DNA from: a virus
Virus record (IMG/VR): IMGVR_UViG_3300020395_000004
Span: 1 to 64,000 of that record
Strand: one strand, 5' to 3'
DNA length: 64,000 bases
Shown here: positions 46,501 through 61,500 of the stretch, one piece after another
Numbering within the stretch: position 1 is the stretch's first letter
How the letters are laid out: each line of letters starts with the position of its first letter
Made by a program: the position numbers and the translations under genes
Notes under the pieces: model-generated
The model's input: only the letters and a program-made list of their open reading frames with translations
Databases searched by the model: none
What the model was told of the DNA's origin: nothing

Positions 46501-49500
46501 CGGAAATCCAATTTCTGTCTTCCATGGAAACGCTGCAAACCGTTTCTTAGATGGTGGACGTAATATTGCGAATAATAAGCAAGAAATCATCGATTTTGCT
46601 GAAGCAAGCATTGCAATAGACTATCCAGACTATTATTTCCCATCTGACGTTATTACTAACGCTTGGAGTCGATTTAAAGATGCTTACAGGATGATTCAGA
46701 AGAATAAGGCATTAATCGTCGGAATGGCGTTTGATGACATGAAAACTCAATTCCCTTCATCCTCAATTCCTTCAGATGCGAAATGTAAGCGAGATATTGA
46801 ATATTTCGTAGATGCAGTAAGTATTGACATGTATGCAGGTGGAAACCGCTATACACGTAAATTCTGTCAGCAATATTTCAATGAGGCTGGATCTTTCACT
46901 TATATCAATGCTCAAGCAACTGAGACCAAATGGGCTTACGAAAAAGCAAGAGATAGGATGAAAGTTGCTATTGCTAATGGATATTCAGGAACTATTAGTG
47001 CAGCAAACTCTGGAGACTCTTGGGTTGCATATCAAGACTTAACAATCACTGCTGACCCATCACCAACCAATCCTTACGGTACTGCAGGAACTAACACTTC
47101 AAATACTGATTCAGACAACTGTACTGATGTCCAATCTGCTATTGAGACATTACATGAAATAGTTGATGAAACATTAACTAATGGATCTCTAACTGAATTA
47201 CCAGTTGAATCTGGTGGTACATATTCACCACACCAAGAGAAGTGCAGAAGAGACCTTGGATATTTCATTGATGCTATTTCTAATGACCTTAAGACTGGTG
47301 GTAACTATCAAACTGTCCTATTCACAAGATCATTCTTTGATGCTTCTGGCACACCTCTAACTAACGGAATTGTTGGTGAAGAAGCAGAAGCAGTCCATGC
47401 ATTTACAACTGCTGGTACATTGATGCATAGAGCAATTAATAACTTAATGTATTGGAAGGATCTTAGTGGGGTTGGATATAACCTTAATGATCCTACTACT
47501 TACTCTGGTGGTGTTGCTCCTGCTAATACTTACGATGCAAACTATGCATCTGGTAATAATCAAGATATTAACAACTGTGCAAACGTTAAGTCCTATATTG
47601 ATACGCTGAAAGCGATTGCTACGACTGCAATGACAGCAGGTAACTTAACTAACGTTAATAACCTTGCATCCATCACAGATGGTACATTCCAAGATGGAGA
47701 AACAATTAGGACAACTAAATTTGCATATAAGAATAGAAGTCGTGGATTATTCGCTCTTGGAGATACAATCAAGGGTATTACATCTGGTGCTGTATTTGAA
47801 GCAATCGGTGCTAATGCAGGTTTAAAATGGATATTTGCTTCTAATGTTACTGGCACATTCCAAGATGAAGAATGGATAACCAATTCTACTTTAACTGCAA
47901 CAAATTGCACCCAAAGTGTAATTGTTAAGAAAGCAGAATTAGTAGGAGATAAATCTGTCTACAAACCTTCAAATGGACTTCTAACACAAACAGCAAGTGA
48001 AGATTTTGCTTTTGGAACTGGAGATTTCACAATCCAATCATGGATACGTCCTGCTGCTAATGTTGGCACACAATACCTATTTGACTTCAGAAGATTATCT
48101 GCTGCTCAAGGTTTAAACATTAGAATGGATGGTCAAGGTCTTAAGGTCTATAATGGCACAACCTTGATGGTAAGTGGTAGTGGTGATTTTGCAACAACTG
48201 GTACTTGGTATCACATCGCTATTGTAAGAAATTCTGGTGTTACTCAGGCATATGTTAATGGTGCTCAAATAGGGTCTAACTACGTTGACACTAACGATTA
48301 TCTTTACAATGCTCCTCATATTGGGTCTGACTTTAACCAGTCATCTCATTGGACTGGACATATTGATAATCTTTGCATTAAGAAGGGTGTTTGTGATTTC
48401 ATTACTGGATTTACTCCTCCTACTCAAGTTGACTTTGCTGAAGATAATATTGTATTAGGTATCGATGGTGAAGGTCCATTCATTGCTTCTACTACTGAAG
48501 TATGGGCAACATACACTGGACAGAGAACATCATCTACAACTGCTAAGAGAGTTGATTATGATGGTTTAGCACTTATTGCTTCTGATATTGATACTGGTAG
48601 AAAAGAATTAAGAGATTGTGCTGAAATAATCGACCTTAACGGTGCATGGATTGCTGAGGAAGCAGTTGGTCGAATGAAGGCAGCATTCGTTGATTTCACC
48701 ATTAGAGGTGACGATCCAGGAAATAATAGTTACGGTGGTACTAACCTTTGTATTAGGGATACTAAAGATTATATTCTTGGTGCTCTAATTAAAGACTTAC
48801 AAGAAGGTGGAGATTTCCATACAATCTATACTGCAAGGACATACCTTACTACAAGTGGTAAATTAGACCATATCACAGATGAGATTCTACAATCTCTCTA
48901 TACATGGAATGAGGTATTTAAACTTTGTGAGACTGTTATTACAACAACATCTACTGACCTATCAGGTGAATATAGCACAAGATTGAGAATACCTAATAAC
49001 TTCTCATCTCCTGCATCTTCTACTGTTACTGATGAGATTAAACTATTAGGTGATAATTTACTTAAAGTTGTTGCTCCTAATGACCAAAGATTCAGAGAAG
49101 GTGGATTCCAACTTTGGAAGAATAGAGATTATATTGCTGAAGAAGTAGCAGGATATATTCAAAACAAATATCAACAGGAGATTAATGAAGTAACATATGA
49201 CTTCCTTGAAATGCCTGGATATGGTCAACCCTACTGTGAACGTGATATCAAACAATTTATTCTTCCTGCTGTGATGGCTGATTTGGTCACAGGTGGTACA
49301 TATCAGACTGAAGCAGTTATTGACAAGTATCTTGATAGTCAGAATAAGGTAATACATGTTGATGAAGAATTAAACCCAATGCTTGATGCATTTGAGTATT
49401 GTAAGATGCTCTGCATGAAGGCAGTTAATAACTTACTATTATCAAGTGGTGAAGCAGCTGCTGAGTTGGGTGTCCCAACATGGGTACAAGAAGAGTATTA

Positions 49501-52500
49501 TGCACCTCAGTGGACTGCTAGAGCAGCATATAGAGATGATACTATTGTCCTTGATACAGAAGGATATCCTCAGGCAGGAACTAGACAAAACAATGACAGA
49601 TATCTTGATGCTGCTGACCTAATCTGGAAGAATAGACACGTCATCGCTAAAGAGTGTGTTAGCACTATGAATGACTTGTCCAAGTATGAGAATCTAAACA
49701 TTCCTGGTGGACATGTTAACTGTGAAGATGATGTTTTAGATATGATTGAAGCAATGGTACATGACCTTCGCTTTGATTGTAACGAGAAGACATATGATGC
49801 TGCTGCATTATACATTGAGACTGAAAATAACTCACTTAAGCATATTGAGGGTGAGTGGGAAGCATCTATAACTGTAGTTAAGATTCTAAGAGATATTACT
49901 TCTCTAATAATGCGTAATGCATTTGGTAGAGATTATGAAGAAGGTGGATCCCCTGATCAGAAACCAGTTGAATCTTATGAGCAAAATCCAAGAATTGACC
50001 TTTATAAGAATTGTGGTGATGCGATTGATGGAAACATCAGATATATCGCAGAGCAAGCAGTTGCAGCTGGATTAGTCCAATTCCCTAACCTTAATATTCC
50101 TGGTGGTCCTATTAACTGTGTCCATGACGTTACTGATATTCTTAGAGCATTAGTATTCAACATCAAGTATGGTGGTAATAACTGGTTACAATATTCTACT
50201 GAATTCTATGCAACATATTCTGGTAATTTAGACCATGTTACTAATGCACCTACTGAAACTAATTGGATAATGAATAAAGCACGTGATTTTGCAATCCGTG
50301 CAATGAAGGGTCAGATTATTACTAATGAAGCAGGACATGTAGTAGACCAAAGATTCTACGATGCAGTGCCAAGACCTACTACAACTATGGTCACAACCAG
50401 TGTATTAACTGGTGCACCTGTTACTGACAATTATAATAATCTTGTAACAAGATCATTCAAGTTTGGTGAAGATAAGATTTCTACAACTGATACTGGCACA
50501 GGTATCATACCTGATGAAGATGCTGTATTCAGTGTTGTAACTAAACTACCTTCTAGTCCAATAGATTGCTGTCTATTTGAAGCAGGTGGTGGTACATCTG
50601 GTGTATGGTTTGGTATCAGAGATGGTGGTACATGGTTGAGATTAAGAGCTGGTAATGGTACTAACTCATATACATCTGGAGCATCATATACTGCTGATAC
50701 TGGTCTTGCAATGCTCGACCTACAGATTAGTAACCTAACACAATACTTTGATGATGGTGACCATGAATTAGTATGGCAGATTGTTATTGGTGGTAACCAA
50801 ACAACTGGTGCAGGTAGTGTTACTCTTTGGATTGATGGTCAACAGATTGGACAAGCAACAACACCTGGTGGTGGTTGGACAGGTTTAACTGGAGCATCTG
50901 GATTATTTGCTAATACTCAGTGGGCAGGATTCGGTGTTTCTAATGGATCTTTGGTAGCAGGAGAAGCAGCAACTATTAACACATTTACAGTTAATGTTGG
51001 ACCTGCTCCTACTATTGCATATGATATAACTGCTGCTGATTACGATTCATCTACAGGTGATTTAATATTAAATGTTGGTAATCATAATCATACTCCAGGA
51101 ACATTCTTGAGGTTGATTTCTAACTCATTAACATTTACATGTGACCAAGATAATCATGCTTCTAATCACACTTATCCTAGATCTGGTGACCCCGCAGGTA
51201 ATACTGCTGTAGAGGTATTAGATGTAGGTAGAACTGAGCATACTGCAACTGCTGCGTCATACGATCCTAACTCAGGAATAATGAATATGACCATAGAGCA
51301 GCATGGTATGACTGCATCAACATCTCATACTGCTAAAGATGCTGCATATGACCCAGATTCAGGTGTCCTAACAATTACTCTTGATGACCATGGATTTAAG
51401 ACAGGTGACCAAGTTAAGATTCATAATGGATCTCTAATCTTTACATGTGCTCAAGATAATCATGCTACTAAGCATGGATATCCTAGACAGAAAGATCCAG
51501 CTGGTGACCAGTGGTTATTAATAGAAGAAGTTACACCAAATACATTTAAAGTTAATGTTGGTGCTACACCTAAAGTTGAGTATAATGTTTCCGATGCAGT
51601 ATATGACCAAAATGATGGTGAATTAACTCTTGATATTGGTCAGCATCGTTTCGTTGGTGCTTCAAATCATGTTGCAACATTTGCTGAATATAATGCAGAT
51701 AAGGGAACATTAAAACTAACAGTATCTGGACATGGAGTTATAGTTGGTGACCAGATTCAGATCATGGAAAATTCCATGACATTTACTTGCTCAATGGATA
51801 ATCATTATACTAACCATGTATATCCAAGAAGCACTGACCCATGTGTAGGTCAATGGTTAGATGTTGTTGAATCTGATATTCCTGGTGGAACATTTACAGT
51901 TAACGTAGGTCAATCTCCTATAGTTGGTTGGGATCCATCTGATGCAACATATAATTCTGAGACAGGTCATTTAACACTTGAAATTGGCAATCACTCTCTT
52001 GCAGTTGGTACTCATGTGAAACTATCACAAGAGTCATTAAACTTCACTTGCTCAATGGATGACCATGCAACGATTCATAGTTATCCTAGAGATACAGACC
52101 CAACTCATAATGAACCAATACAAATTCTTGCAACCACTGCTACTTCTATAACAGTACCAGTTGGTACAACTCCTACAGTTCAATATACTCCAACAAATGC
52201 AACATTTACTCCTGCTGATGGTCTATTAGAATTAACATTAGATAGAAAGCATACATTCCGTCCTGCTACTATTCATAACATTTCTGGTGGTGAATATAAT
52301 GGATCTACTGGAATGATGAGAGTTACAGTTGCTGACCATGGATTCTCTAATGGTGATTTTGTTAAGATTGCTGATGGTGGAATTACATTCTCATGCACAA
52401 TGGATGGCAATGCATCTAACCATGCATATCCAAGAGCATCAGACCCATATTCTAATAAATGGTTAGCAGTTAGAAATGCATCTAAAGATTCATTCGATGT

Positions 52501-55500
52501 ATATGTTGGTAGAACACCTGAGTTACCATTTACAATAACTGATGCTACATTTGTACCTTCTACAGGTCATATGAGAGTATGGATTGGTGACCATGATTTA
52601 GTTGCAGGTGATTATGTAAGAATGACAGAAGAGTCAATCGGATTTACCTGTTTATTAGATAATAATATTTCCAAGAAATACTATCCTAGGTCATCTGGAT
52701 CTAACTACGTTGGTAACGGTGGTGCTGACCCATTCTGGAATAAGAGAATCCAGATTGCATATGCAGGTATGCCTTTAACTGCTACTACTGGCACATCATA
52801 TAATCCTACAACTGGAGTTATGAGCATCTCTACTGATGCTCCTCATGGAATGAGTGACGGTGATGAAGTTAAGATTGCAACTGATTCATTAGTATTCACT
52901 TGTTTAGAAGATAACAACCAAACAAATCATACTTATCCTAGAGCAACTGATCCATTTAATGATAGATGGATGAGAGTTTCTAATACATCAACATATACAT
53001 TTGATGTCCAAGTATTGAGTTATGCTCCATCAACTAACTCAACAACTCATACATTTGTCCAAGCAAATGTAAATGGAATCACTAAGAAGGATGGCACAAT
53101 TACTCTTGATGTAGGTGCATCCTCAGATACTACTGCTCATACTTACACTGCAACTCCTGGTTTAACTCCAACTGCTATTACTCATAATCCTGTAACAGGT
53201 ATTATGGATATCACAGTTGAAGGACACAAATTAATGGCAGGTGACTTTATTAAGATTGCTGATAATTCATTGACATTTACTTGTGCAATGGATAACCATG
53301 CATCTGACCATGTATATCCTCGTCCTGCTGACCCAGCTAGTGGATCATGGTTGAAAGTCTTAACTGCTACTACTGATACATTTACAGTACAAGTATTAAA
53401 AGATATACCACAGAGTAATACTACAACTCATCTATTCAAGTCTGCTGTTGCTGAATGTATTACAAAATCTGTTATTAAAACTGGTGGTGTATATGACCAC
53501 ACTTATGTAACATCTTCTGTTGGTGCTTTACGTCATGCAGGTGATAGTGTAAGACTTGCTCCTGATGCATTGACATTCCGTTGTGATGCTGATGGTCAAG
53601 CATCTGATCATGTATATCCTAGATCTGCTACTACACAACATACACCTTCAGATGTTGTATATAATCCTAACACTGGTAACCTTAAGTTTACAGTTAATAA
53701 TCATGGATTCTTACCACATTCATATGTCAAGATTGCTGATAACTCTCTAACATTTACATGTGCTAAGGATGACAATGCTACTGGACATTTATATCCAAGA
53801 CCTACTGACCCTGTAAGTGGTAAGTGGGTGATGATTAATGATGTAAGTGCGAATACATTCACTGTTGAAGTATTAGATGTAATTCCATCTACAAATACTA
53901 CAGTCCATACATTTGTATCTGCAACTTCTAACTGCATTACACATAAGAAAGACCACTTCTATGATACAAATATTCCTATCTACGAAGTAGGAATGACATC
54001 ATCTACACCTTCTAATGTTTCTTATAATCCAACATTAGGTGAGATGGTTGTTACTGTTAATAATACTCTTACTGGATGTAATAAGATTACACCTGATAGT
54101 GCTACCTATTATCCTGCTACTGGTATTTTAAGAATACAGATGAATGGTCATCCTGTTAAGAATGGTCAAATGGTTTGGTTACAAGATGGAGCATTTACAT
54201 TCCGTTGTGACGAAGATGGTCAAGCATCTGATCATGCTTATCCAAGACCTTCTGATCCTGCAAGTAATAAATTCCTTAAAGCATTTAATGTTGGCACAAA
54301 TACTATAGATGTTAACGTAGGATACTTTGAAGGACAAGGTGCAATTTCTAACCAAACAACTCATGTATTCCAGAGTGGTGCAATGAATGGAGTATGGCAT
54401 GCAAATTCTTATGTAATGTTTGAAGAGAATGCTGTTACATTCCAGTGCACTAAGGATAACAATGCAACTAATCATTCATATCCTAGACCTTCAGATCCAT
54501 CATGGAATAAGTGGTTACCTGTATTCAATACTTCCTCTGGACAGTTTAGTGTTAAGGTTGGTAAGTCTGGTATTAATGACATTTACGATCATACTTTCGT
54601 TTCCTTTGCTACTGATGGTCTTAAGACACAAACTGGCACTATTAAATTAGATGTTGGTAATGGTCAAATTACAAACCCAACAACTCATGTATTCCAATCT
54701 GCTAATGCTAATTCTTTAATTGGTGGTGGTGAATATACACACGACTTCAAATCAACAAATTCAACATACACTGTAACGGATGCTAACTATCTTCCTGCTA
54801 CAGGTATAATGACTCTTACAATTCCTAATCATGGATTCCAAGATGGTGAGAGTATTAAGATTTCTAATGATTCATTAGTATTCACATGTCTTCAAGACGC
54901 AGGTGGATCTGAGCACAGTTACCCAAGATATACAGACCCTGTTGCAGATAAATGGATTAAGATTCATAATTGCACAGATGATACATTTGATGTCCAAGTA
55001 CTAGAGAATATTCCATCAACTAACCAGACTCTTCATACATTCAAACGTGCATCTGCTAATGGTGTAACAAGAGCAGTATTAGCAACTGGTGGTAACTACA
55101 CTCATAAGTTTATTGCTCCTGCACAATTAACTCCAACTAACGCAGTATACGATCCATCAACAGGTGTGATGACTGTAACTGTTACTAAGCATGGATTAAA
55201 GAATGGCACAAGAATTAAAGTTGAAGATGGATTCGTAACATTCACATGTGGTCAAGATAGTAACCAAACTAATCATTCATATCCTAGGGCATCTGACCCA
55301 TTTAGTGATGAGTGGATGAAGGTATCTAACGTCACTACTGACACATTTGATATTCAAGTATTATTCAATATTCCATCTACAAATACTACACCTCATACAT
55401 TTGTATCTGGTAAACCTAAGAGTATAACTGTTGCTACTTTAATGAAGGGTAATGACAGTATTAAGATTGCTGACAATGGTTTAACATTCACATGTAGTAA

Positions 55501-58500
55501 AGATGGTAATTCTACTGAGCACACATATCCACGTCCTAATGTTGACCCATCATGGAATAATTCTCTAAGGATTGTTGATGATGGTGTATCACGTCATACT
55601 CCAACAGATGCTTCTTATACTGCTACAACTGGAGTCCTAACATTAACAGTACCTAATCATGGTTGGTCTAATGGTCAGTATATTAGATTAGAAGATTATG
55701 CATTAGATTTAACTTGCACCATGGATGATGGTAGTGAGAATCATGCATATCCTAGAGGCACAGATCCTATTAGTAATAAGTGGTTAGAAATTTCTAACGT
55801 AACTGCATCTACATTTGATATTAATGTAGGCACTACACCTTCTGTCCAGTATACTCCTGCTGATGCTTCTTATGACCCATATTCAGGTCATATGGAATTG
55901 AATATTGGTGCTCACCCACTTAAGGTTGGTCAAAGTGTTAAACTTGCTGATGGTGCTGTTACCTTTAGTTGTGACATGGATATGAATGCATCTAACCATG
56001 CATATCCAAGGACAACTGTTGACACATTTACTCCAACAGCAGGAGCATATGATGGCACAACTGGTTATCTAACATTAACTCTTAATGGTCATGGATTTGA
56101 TAACGGATCATTAATTAAGATTGCAGATAATGCTCTTACTGCTACCTGTGAAATGGATGGTAATTCATCAGGTAAGACATATCCAAGATCAACAGATCCT
56201 ATTAGTGGAAAATGGAAACCTGTAGAGAATGCAACTGAAAATACATTTGATATTTTTGTTGGTAAGACAGAATTCAAGAGTTTCGATCCACAGCAAGTAG
56301 ATTATAATCCTGCTACAGGTAATATGGTAATCACTGTTGGTCCTGACCACGGTATTACAACTGCACATAGTGTTTACATTAATCGTGAATCAATGTGCTT
56401 CACTTGTGCACAAGATGGTCATGGAAGTGACCACTTCTATCCACGTCCTAATGGTAGTGGTGGTGCATCTGGTGATGACCCTGCATATCAAGAGGCTGTT
56501 GCTGTAACTGCTGTTGATGATAGCACTATAACAGTTAATGTTAACCCATCACCTTCTGGAGCATCTAATCATGCTCATATCTTCAAACCTGCTGTAGGTT
56601 TAACTCCACAGAATGTGACATATAGTGGTGTATCTGGTGTGATGACTGTTACCTATGCAAGTCATGGCATGATAACAGGTGAGCAGATTATGTTTGAGGA
56701 TAATTCCTTAATCTTCACATGTGGTAAAGATGACCATGCTACTGAGCATGCTTATCCAAGACACGGTGACCCTGCAAGCAACAGATGGTTAACAATTACA
56801 AGAATTGATGACAATAGATTCACTGTTAAAGTTTTAGATGAAACTCCTTCTACTAACACTTCTGCTCATACATTCAAGTATGCTAAAGCAGGTGCAATGA
56901 AGAGAGGATCTATCAGAGCAGGTGGATCATTTACACATACATTTACAACATTCGCATCAGGTGGTGTATCTCATAAGAGAGATAGAGCATATGACCATTC
57001 TATAGAAATTAAGAAAGTTGGTCATGGTGAATATACTGCTACAGGTGCAACATATAATGCTGAGACAGGTGTCCTACAATTAACAATTAATGGTCATCCA
57101 TTTGCTAATGGTAACATGATTAAGTTGAAGCCTAATTCACTAATCATGACTTGTGATATGGATAACAATGCTACTAAGCACTCTTATCCTAGAAAGACAG
57201 ATTTTGCTTATGATAGATGGTTAGAAATTTCCAACAAGCAAACAAATACTATTGATGTTAACGTTGGTAAAACACCTCGTGCTAACTACCTAGTTTCTGC
57301 TGCCACATTTGACCCAACATCAGGTGACATGGAACTTACTATTGGTAAGCATGGATATCATGGTGGCACAACACATACAGTAACTAATGGTACCTATGAT
57401 GCTATAACTGGTAAGATGGTTATCACAGTTCCTGATCATGGATTCATTATTGGCGATAGAGTTAAGTTTGTAGATAATTCAATTTCATTCAAGTGTGGTA
57501 TGGATGGATATGATGTTGTTAAATCTTATCCAAGACCAACTGACCCTGCACATAACACATGGTTAGAAATTGATGATATAACACTTCATACATTCTCTAT
57601 TAATGTTGGTACATCACCTAAGACAACTCATAACGTAACTAACGCTAATTACAATCCTACCAGTGGTGTAATGGAATTAACCATTGGATCACATAACTTG
57701 GATGTTGGTGATAGTATCAAACTTAAGCCAAATTCATTAACATTTACTTGTGATTATAATGGTGATGGTCAGACAACTCAGAAGACATATCCTCGCTCAT
57801 CTGGTGCTGCTACTGCAAACGGTAAAGACTATGCTTATGATGCAGCATTGGTTATTACTGCTAAGACAGGAACATCAATCACAGTTAACGTTAACGGTGG
57901 TCAAGGTGCTATTACTGACGTAACTACTCACACATGGGCTGGTGGAACATCAGCAGGTGCTGTTATGTCTGGTGGTGGTTATGCACATCAATTCTGGTCT
58001 GCTGCTGCAAACGGACTTCAGAGAGCAAACGAATCAGTTTACATTGAGAATGAGTCATTAGTATTCAAGTGTAATAATGATGGTTATGCTACTGAGCACA
58101 AGTATCCACGTGCTAATGGTCAAGGTGGTGCTACTGCTGATGACCCATATTATGATACTTCAGTTCCTATAGTTTCTGTAGGAGATGAAACTATTACAGT
58201 TAACGTTGGTAAATCTTCAGATACATCAACTCATCTATTTGTAAGGTCTGAAAATGCATTCGATGTTTCTGGTGCATCCTTCGTACCTGGCTCAGGTGAA
58301 TTAACAATCACAATGCCTAGTCATCCATTCACCTCAGGTGATAAGGTTATGCTTAAGGATCAAGGATTCACATTCACTTGTCAAGAAGATAATGACCAAA
58401 CAACTCATTCATATCCTAGAGCATCAGACCCTGCTTCAAATAATACTTGGTTGACAGTTACTGTTGTAGATGCATCTAACTTTAAAGTTAACGTTGGTAC

Positions 58501-61500
58501 TTCTTCTAACGTTACAACTCACACATGGGTATCATCATTACCTGGTGCTGTTATAAGAGGTGTAATTAGAGGTGGTGGAGTTTATGCTCATACCTTCGAT
58601 AGTTTCGTTGATGGTGGAGTACAATGGAAGAATTCTACTATTAGTCTTGACGTTGGTGAGTCACCAGCTAAAGGATATGGTGTTAGTGGTGCATCCTTTG
58701 TACCTGCCACAGGTCTATTGACAATGACAATCGGCAACCATCAGCTTAAGACTGGTATGTATGCCAAGATTGCTAACAAGTCAATGGTATTCCGTTGCGA
58801 CCAAGACTCACAGCAAACTGACCACGTATATCCACGTCCTAATGGATTCAGTGGTGCTACAGGTAATGACCCTGCATACAATAATAGAGTAGAAATTACT
58901 TCTGTATCTGCTGATAGTATTACAGTTGATGTTGGTACATCTTCTAACACTACAACTCATTATTTCCAAAACGCTAATAACGTTTACACACCAACTTTTG
59001 CATCATATGACCCAACATCAGGTTTAATGAATATCAGCATTCCTGGTGACACTAAAAACGTTACAGGTGCTGCATACAACCCAACTTCTGGTACATTAGA
59101 ATTAACAATCGGTGCTCATACTTTAACTACAGATGATGTAATTAAGTTGAAGCCTAATTCATTAACATTCACTTGTGATTATGGTGGAGATGGAAACGTA
59201 ACTCAGAAGACATATCCTCGTGCACAAGGTGCATCTACTTCTGATGGAAAAGATTATGCATATGATACTGCATTAGCAATTACTGCTGTAGACCAAGCAG
59301 GTGGCACAATCACAGTTAACGTTAACGGTGGTCAGGGTGCTATCACTGATACTACTACCCATACATTCCAATCTGCACTTGCAGGTGCTGTTATCGTTGG
59401 TAACGGTTTCATAGATGGTGAGTATATTAAGATTGCTGATGATGCATTTAAGTTTACTTGTGATAAGGATAATAACGTTACATATCACGATTATCCAAGA
59501 GCATCAGATCCATCAAGTGGAAGATGGTTGAAGATTTCTAACTGTAATGTTGATACATTCGATGTCCAAGTATTACAAAACGTACCTTCCACAAACACAA
59601 CTGACCATACATTTGTATCTGCTGTAGCATCTAGTATTCAGAGGTCTGTTGTTACTATCGGTGGTGAGTATAATCATACATTCGTATCTGCTGTTAGTGG
59701 TGGTGTAACTGCGGGTGGAAACTATACACATACATTTGCATCTGCTAAGCCAAATTCACTACACAGACAGAGTGGTAAGATTACAGTTAATGTAAATGTT
59801 GCTGCTACTGCTGACCTATATGACCATACATTTGTTAGTGCAATTCCTGGTGCTGTTATAGCAGGTGGTAATTATATGCACTCATTTGTATCTGCTGCCA
59901 CAGGTGGAATTGAGAAAGCAAATTCATATATCTTGATAAAAGATGGTGCTCTTAACTTCACATGTGATTTAGATGATTATGAAACTGAGCACTTATATCC
60001 TAGAGATACAGACCATGCAAGTAATGAATGGTTGGCAGTATCTAATGTCACTGTGGATACATTTGATGTCCAAGTATTGAAAGGAGTCCCATCATCATTC
60101 TTAGGTAAGCATACATTTGTATCTTGTGCTGAAGGTGGTATATGGAAGCAAGACGGTACTATTAAGATTAACGTTGGACCTTCACCTGCGGGTAATACAT
60201 ATGCTCACAGATTTGTAAGTGCTAACTCTGGTGCTTTAATACAGGGTGGTAACTATAGACATAACTTTGTATCTGCTGCATCTGGATGCATTAAGGTAAC
60301 AAATAGTGGTGCTACATTAACACCTACTGATGCATACTACGTCCCAACAACAGGTAAGTTAACTCTAACTGTTGCAGGTCATAGTTTAACAACTGATGAT
60401 ACTATTGAAATTGATACTAACGGATTAACATTCACATGTAGTCAAGACCAGAATGCAACTAACCACACATATCCTCGTGTGACAGACTATGCTGACGGTA
60501 AGAAATTACATGTCCAAATGTCTAACTCATGGGCATGGCCTACTCAAGATTTGAAATACTTCAGGTCACGTCAGGTATCACAAAACTACACAGGTACAGA
60601 AGGTGCTCCAGTAGAAACTGAGATTACACAACTCATACAATTTGTAACTGATGGACTTACTAATCCTAACACAGTTGCAAGTAGGTCTTACATCATGCCT
60701 ACTGTATGGCCTGTTAAGTATACTCCAGAAGTTGTAGTAAGAGATCTTACTATTCAATATGATACAGCACAGGGTGGACAAGGTAACCAAGGTACATGGA
60801 ATCAAACATGTCAAAACGTTGCTTCAACAATCGCTACTGTTGCTGATATCTACATTCAAACAATAGCAGAGGCAGCAAATAATAATGTTAACTACTTAAC
60901 TTCAAACGTTACTAAGACATTCCCATTCAATAGCAACACAATATATCAAGATGGCACATGCTATAACGTAACATCTGCTATTGATACGTTGTTTGATATT
61001 ATGAAGCATACACTTGGTGCTGGATCAAATAACTCCAAGAATATCGCTAACATGATACTCTTCAATCAGCAAGCAATAGCAGGAAGAGCATTTGGTGAGA
61101 CACAGGTTAACTGGCCTACAACTAATCTAACTATTGACTTTGCTAATGATGTCCTTGCAGCAGTACGTTATGACTTAGTAACTGGTGGTAACTCAGGTGC
61201 ATTTGAATTAGCACAACAGTGGTTTGACGGTGAAGGTAACTTCATAGCATTCCCAACCGTAGTTAGGACACACATCTTATATTGTTTAACAAGAGTTAGA
61301 GAATATATTAAGAGTGTTATGTATCTTGTTGGTGAAGATGCTGTATGGAATAATTACGATGTATATGTCCCAGAAGGAAGACTTGAGTGGAATCAAGAAG
61401 CAGTTGAATTTATGGTTGACTCTTCACTTAACCCACTTGAATTTGCTTTAGAGAGAGGAGAATTCCCAACAGAAGCAAGAGTCCAGTGGATTGCATCTAG

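Noticed and set aside
42495-54650. Plus-strand frames at 42495-42686 and 54420-54650 inside the giant gene
   Set aside because: They are in other frames of a well-supported coding sequence and have no independent support.
51005-60490. CRISPR-like or satellite DNA repeat
   Set aside because: The repeat is at protein level with diverged DNA and a continuous reading frame; there are no uniform direct repeats with spacers.
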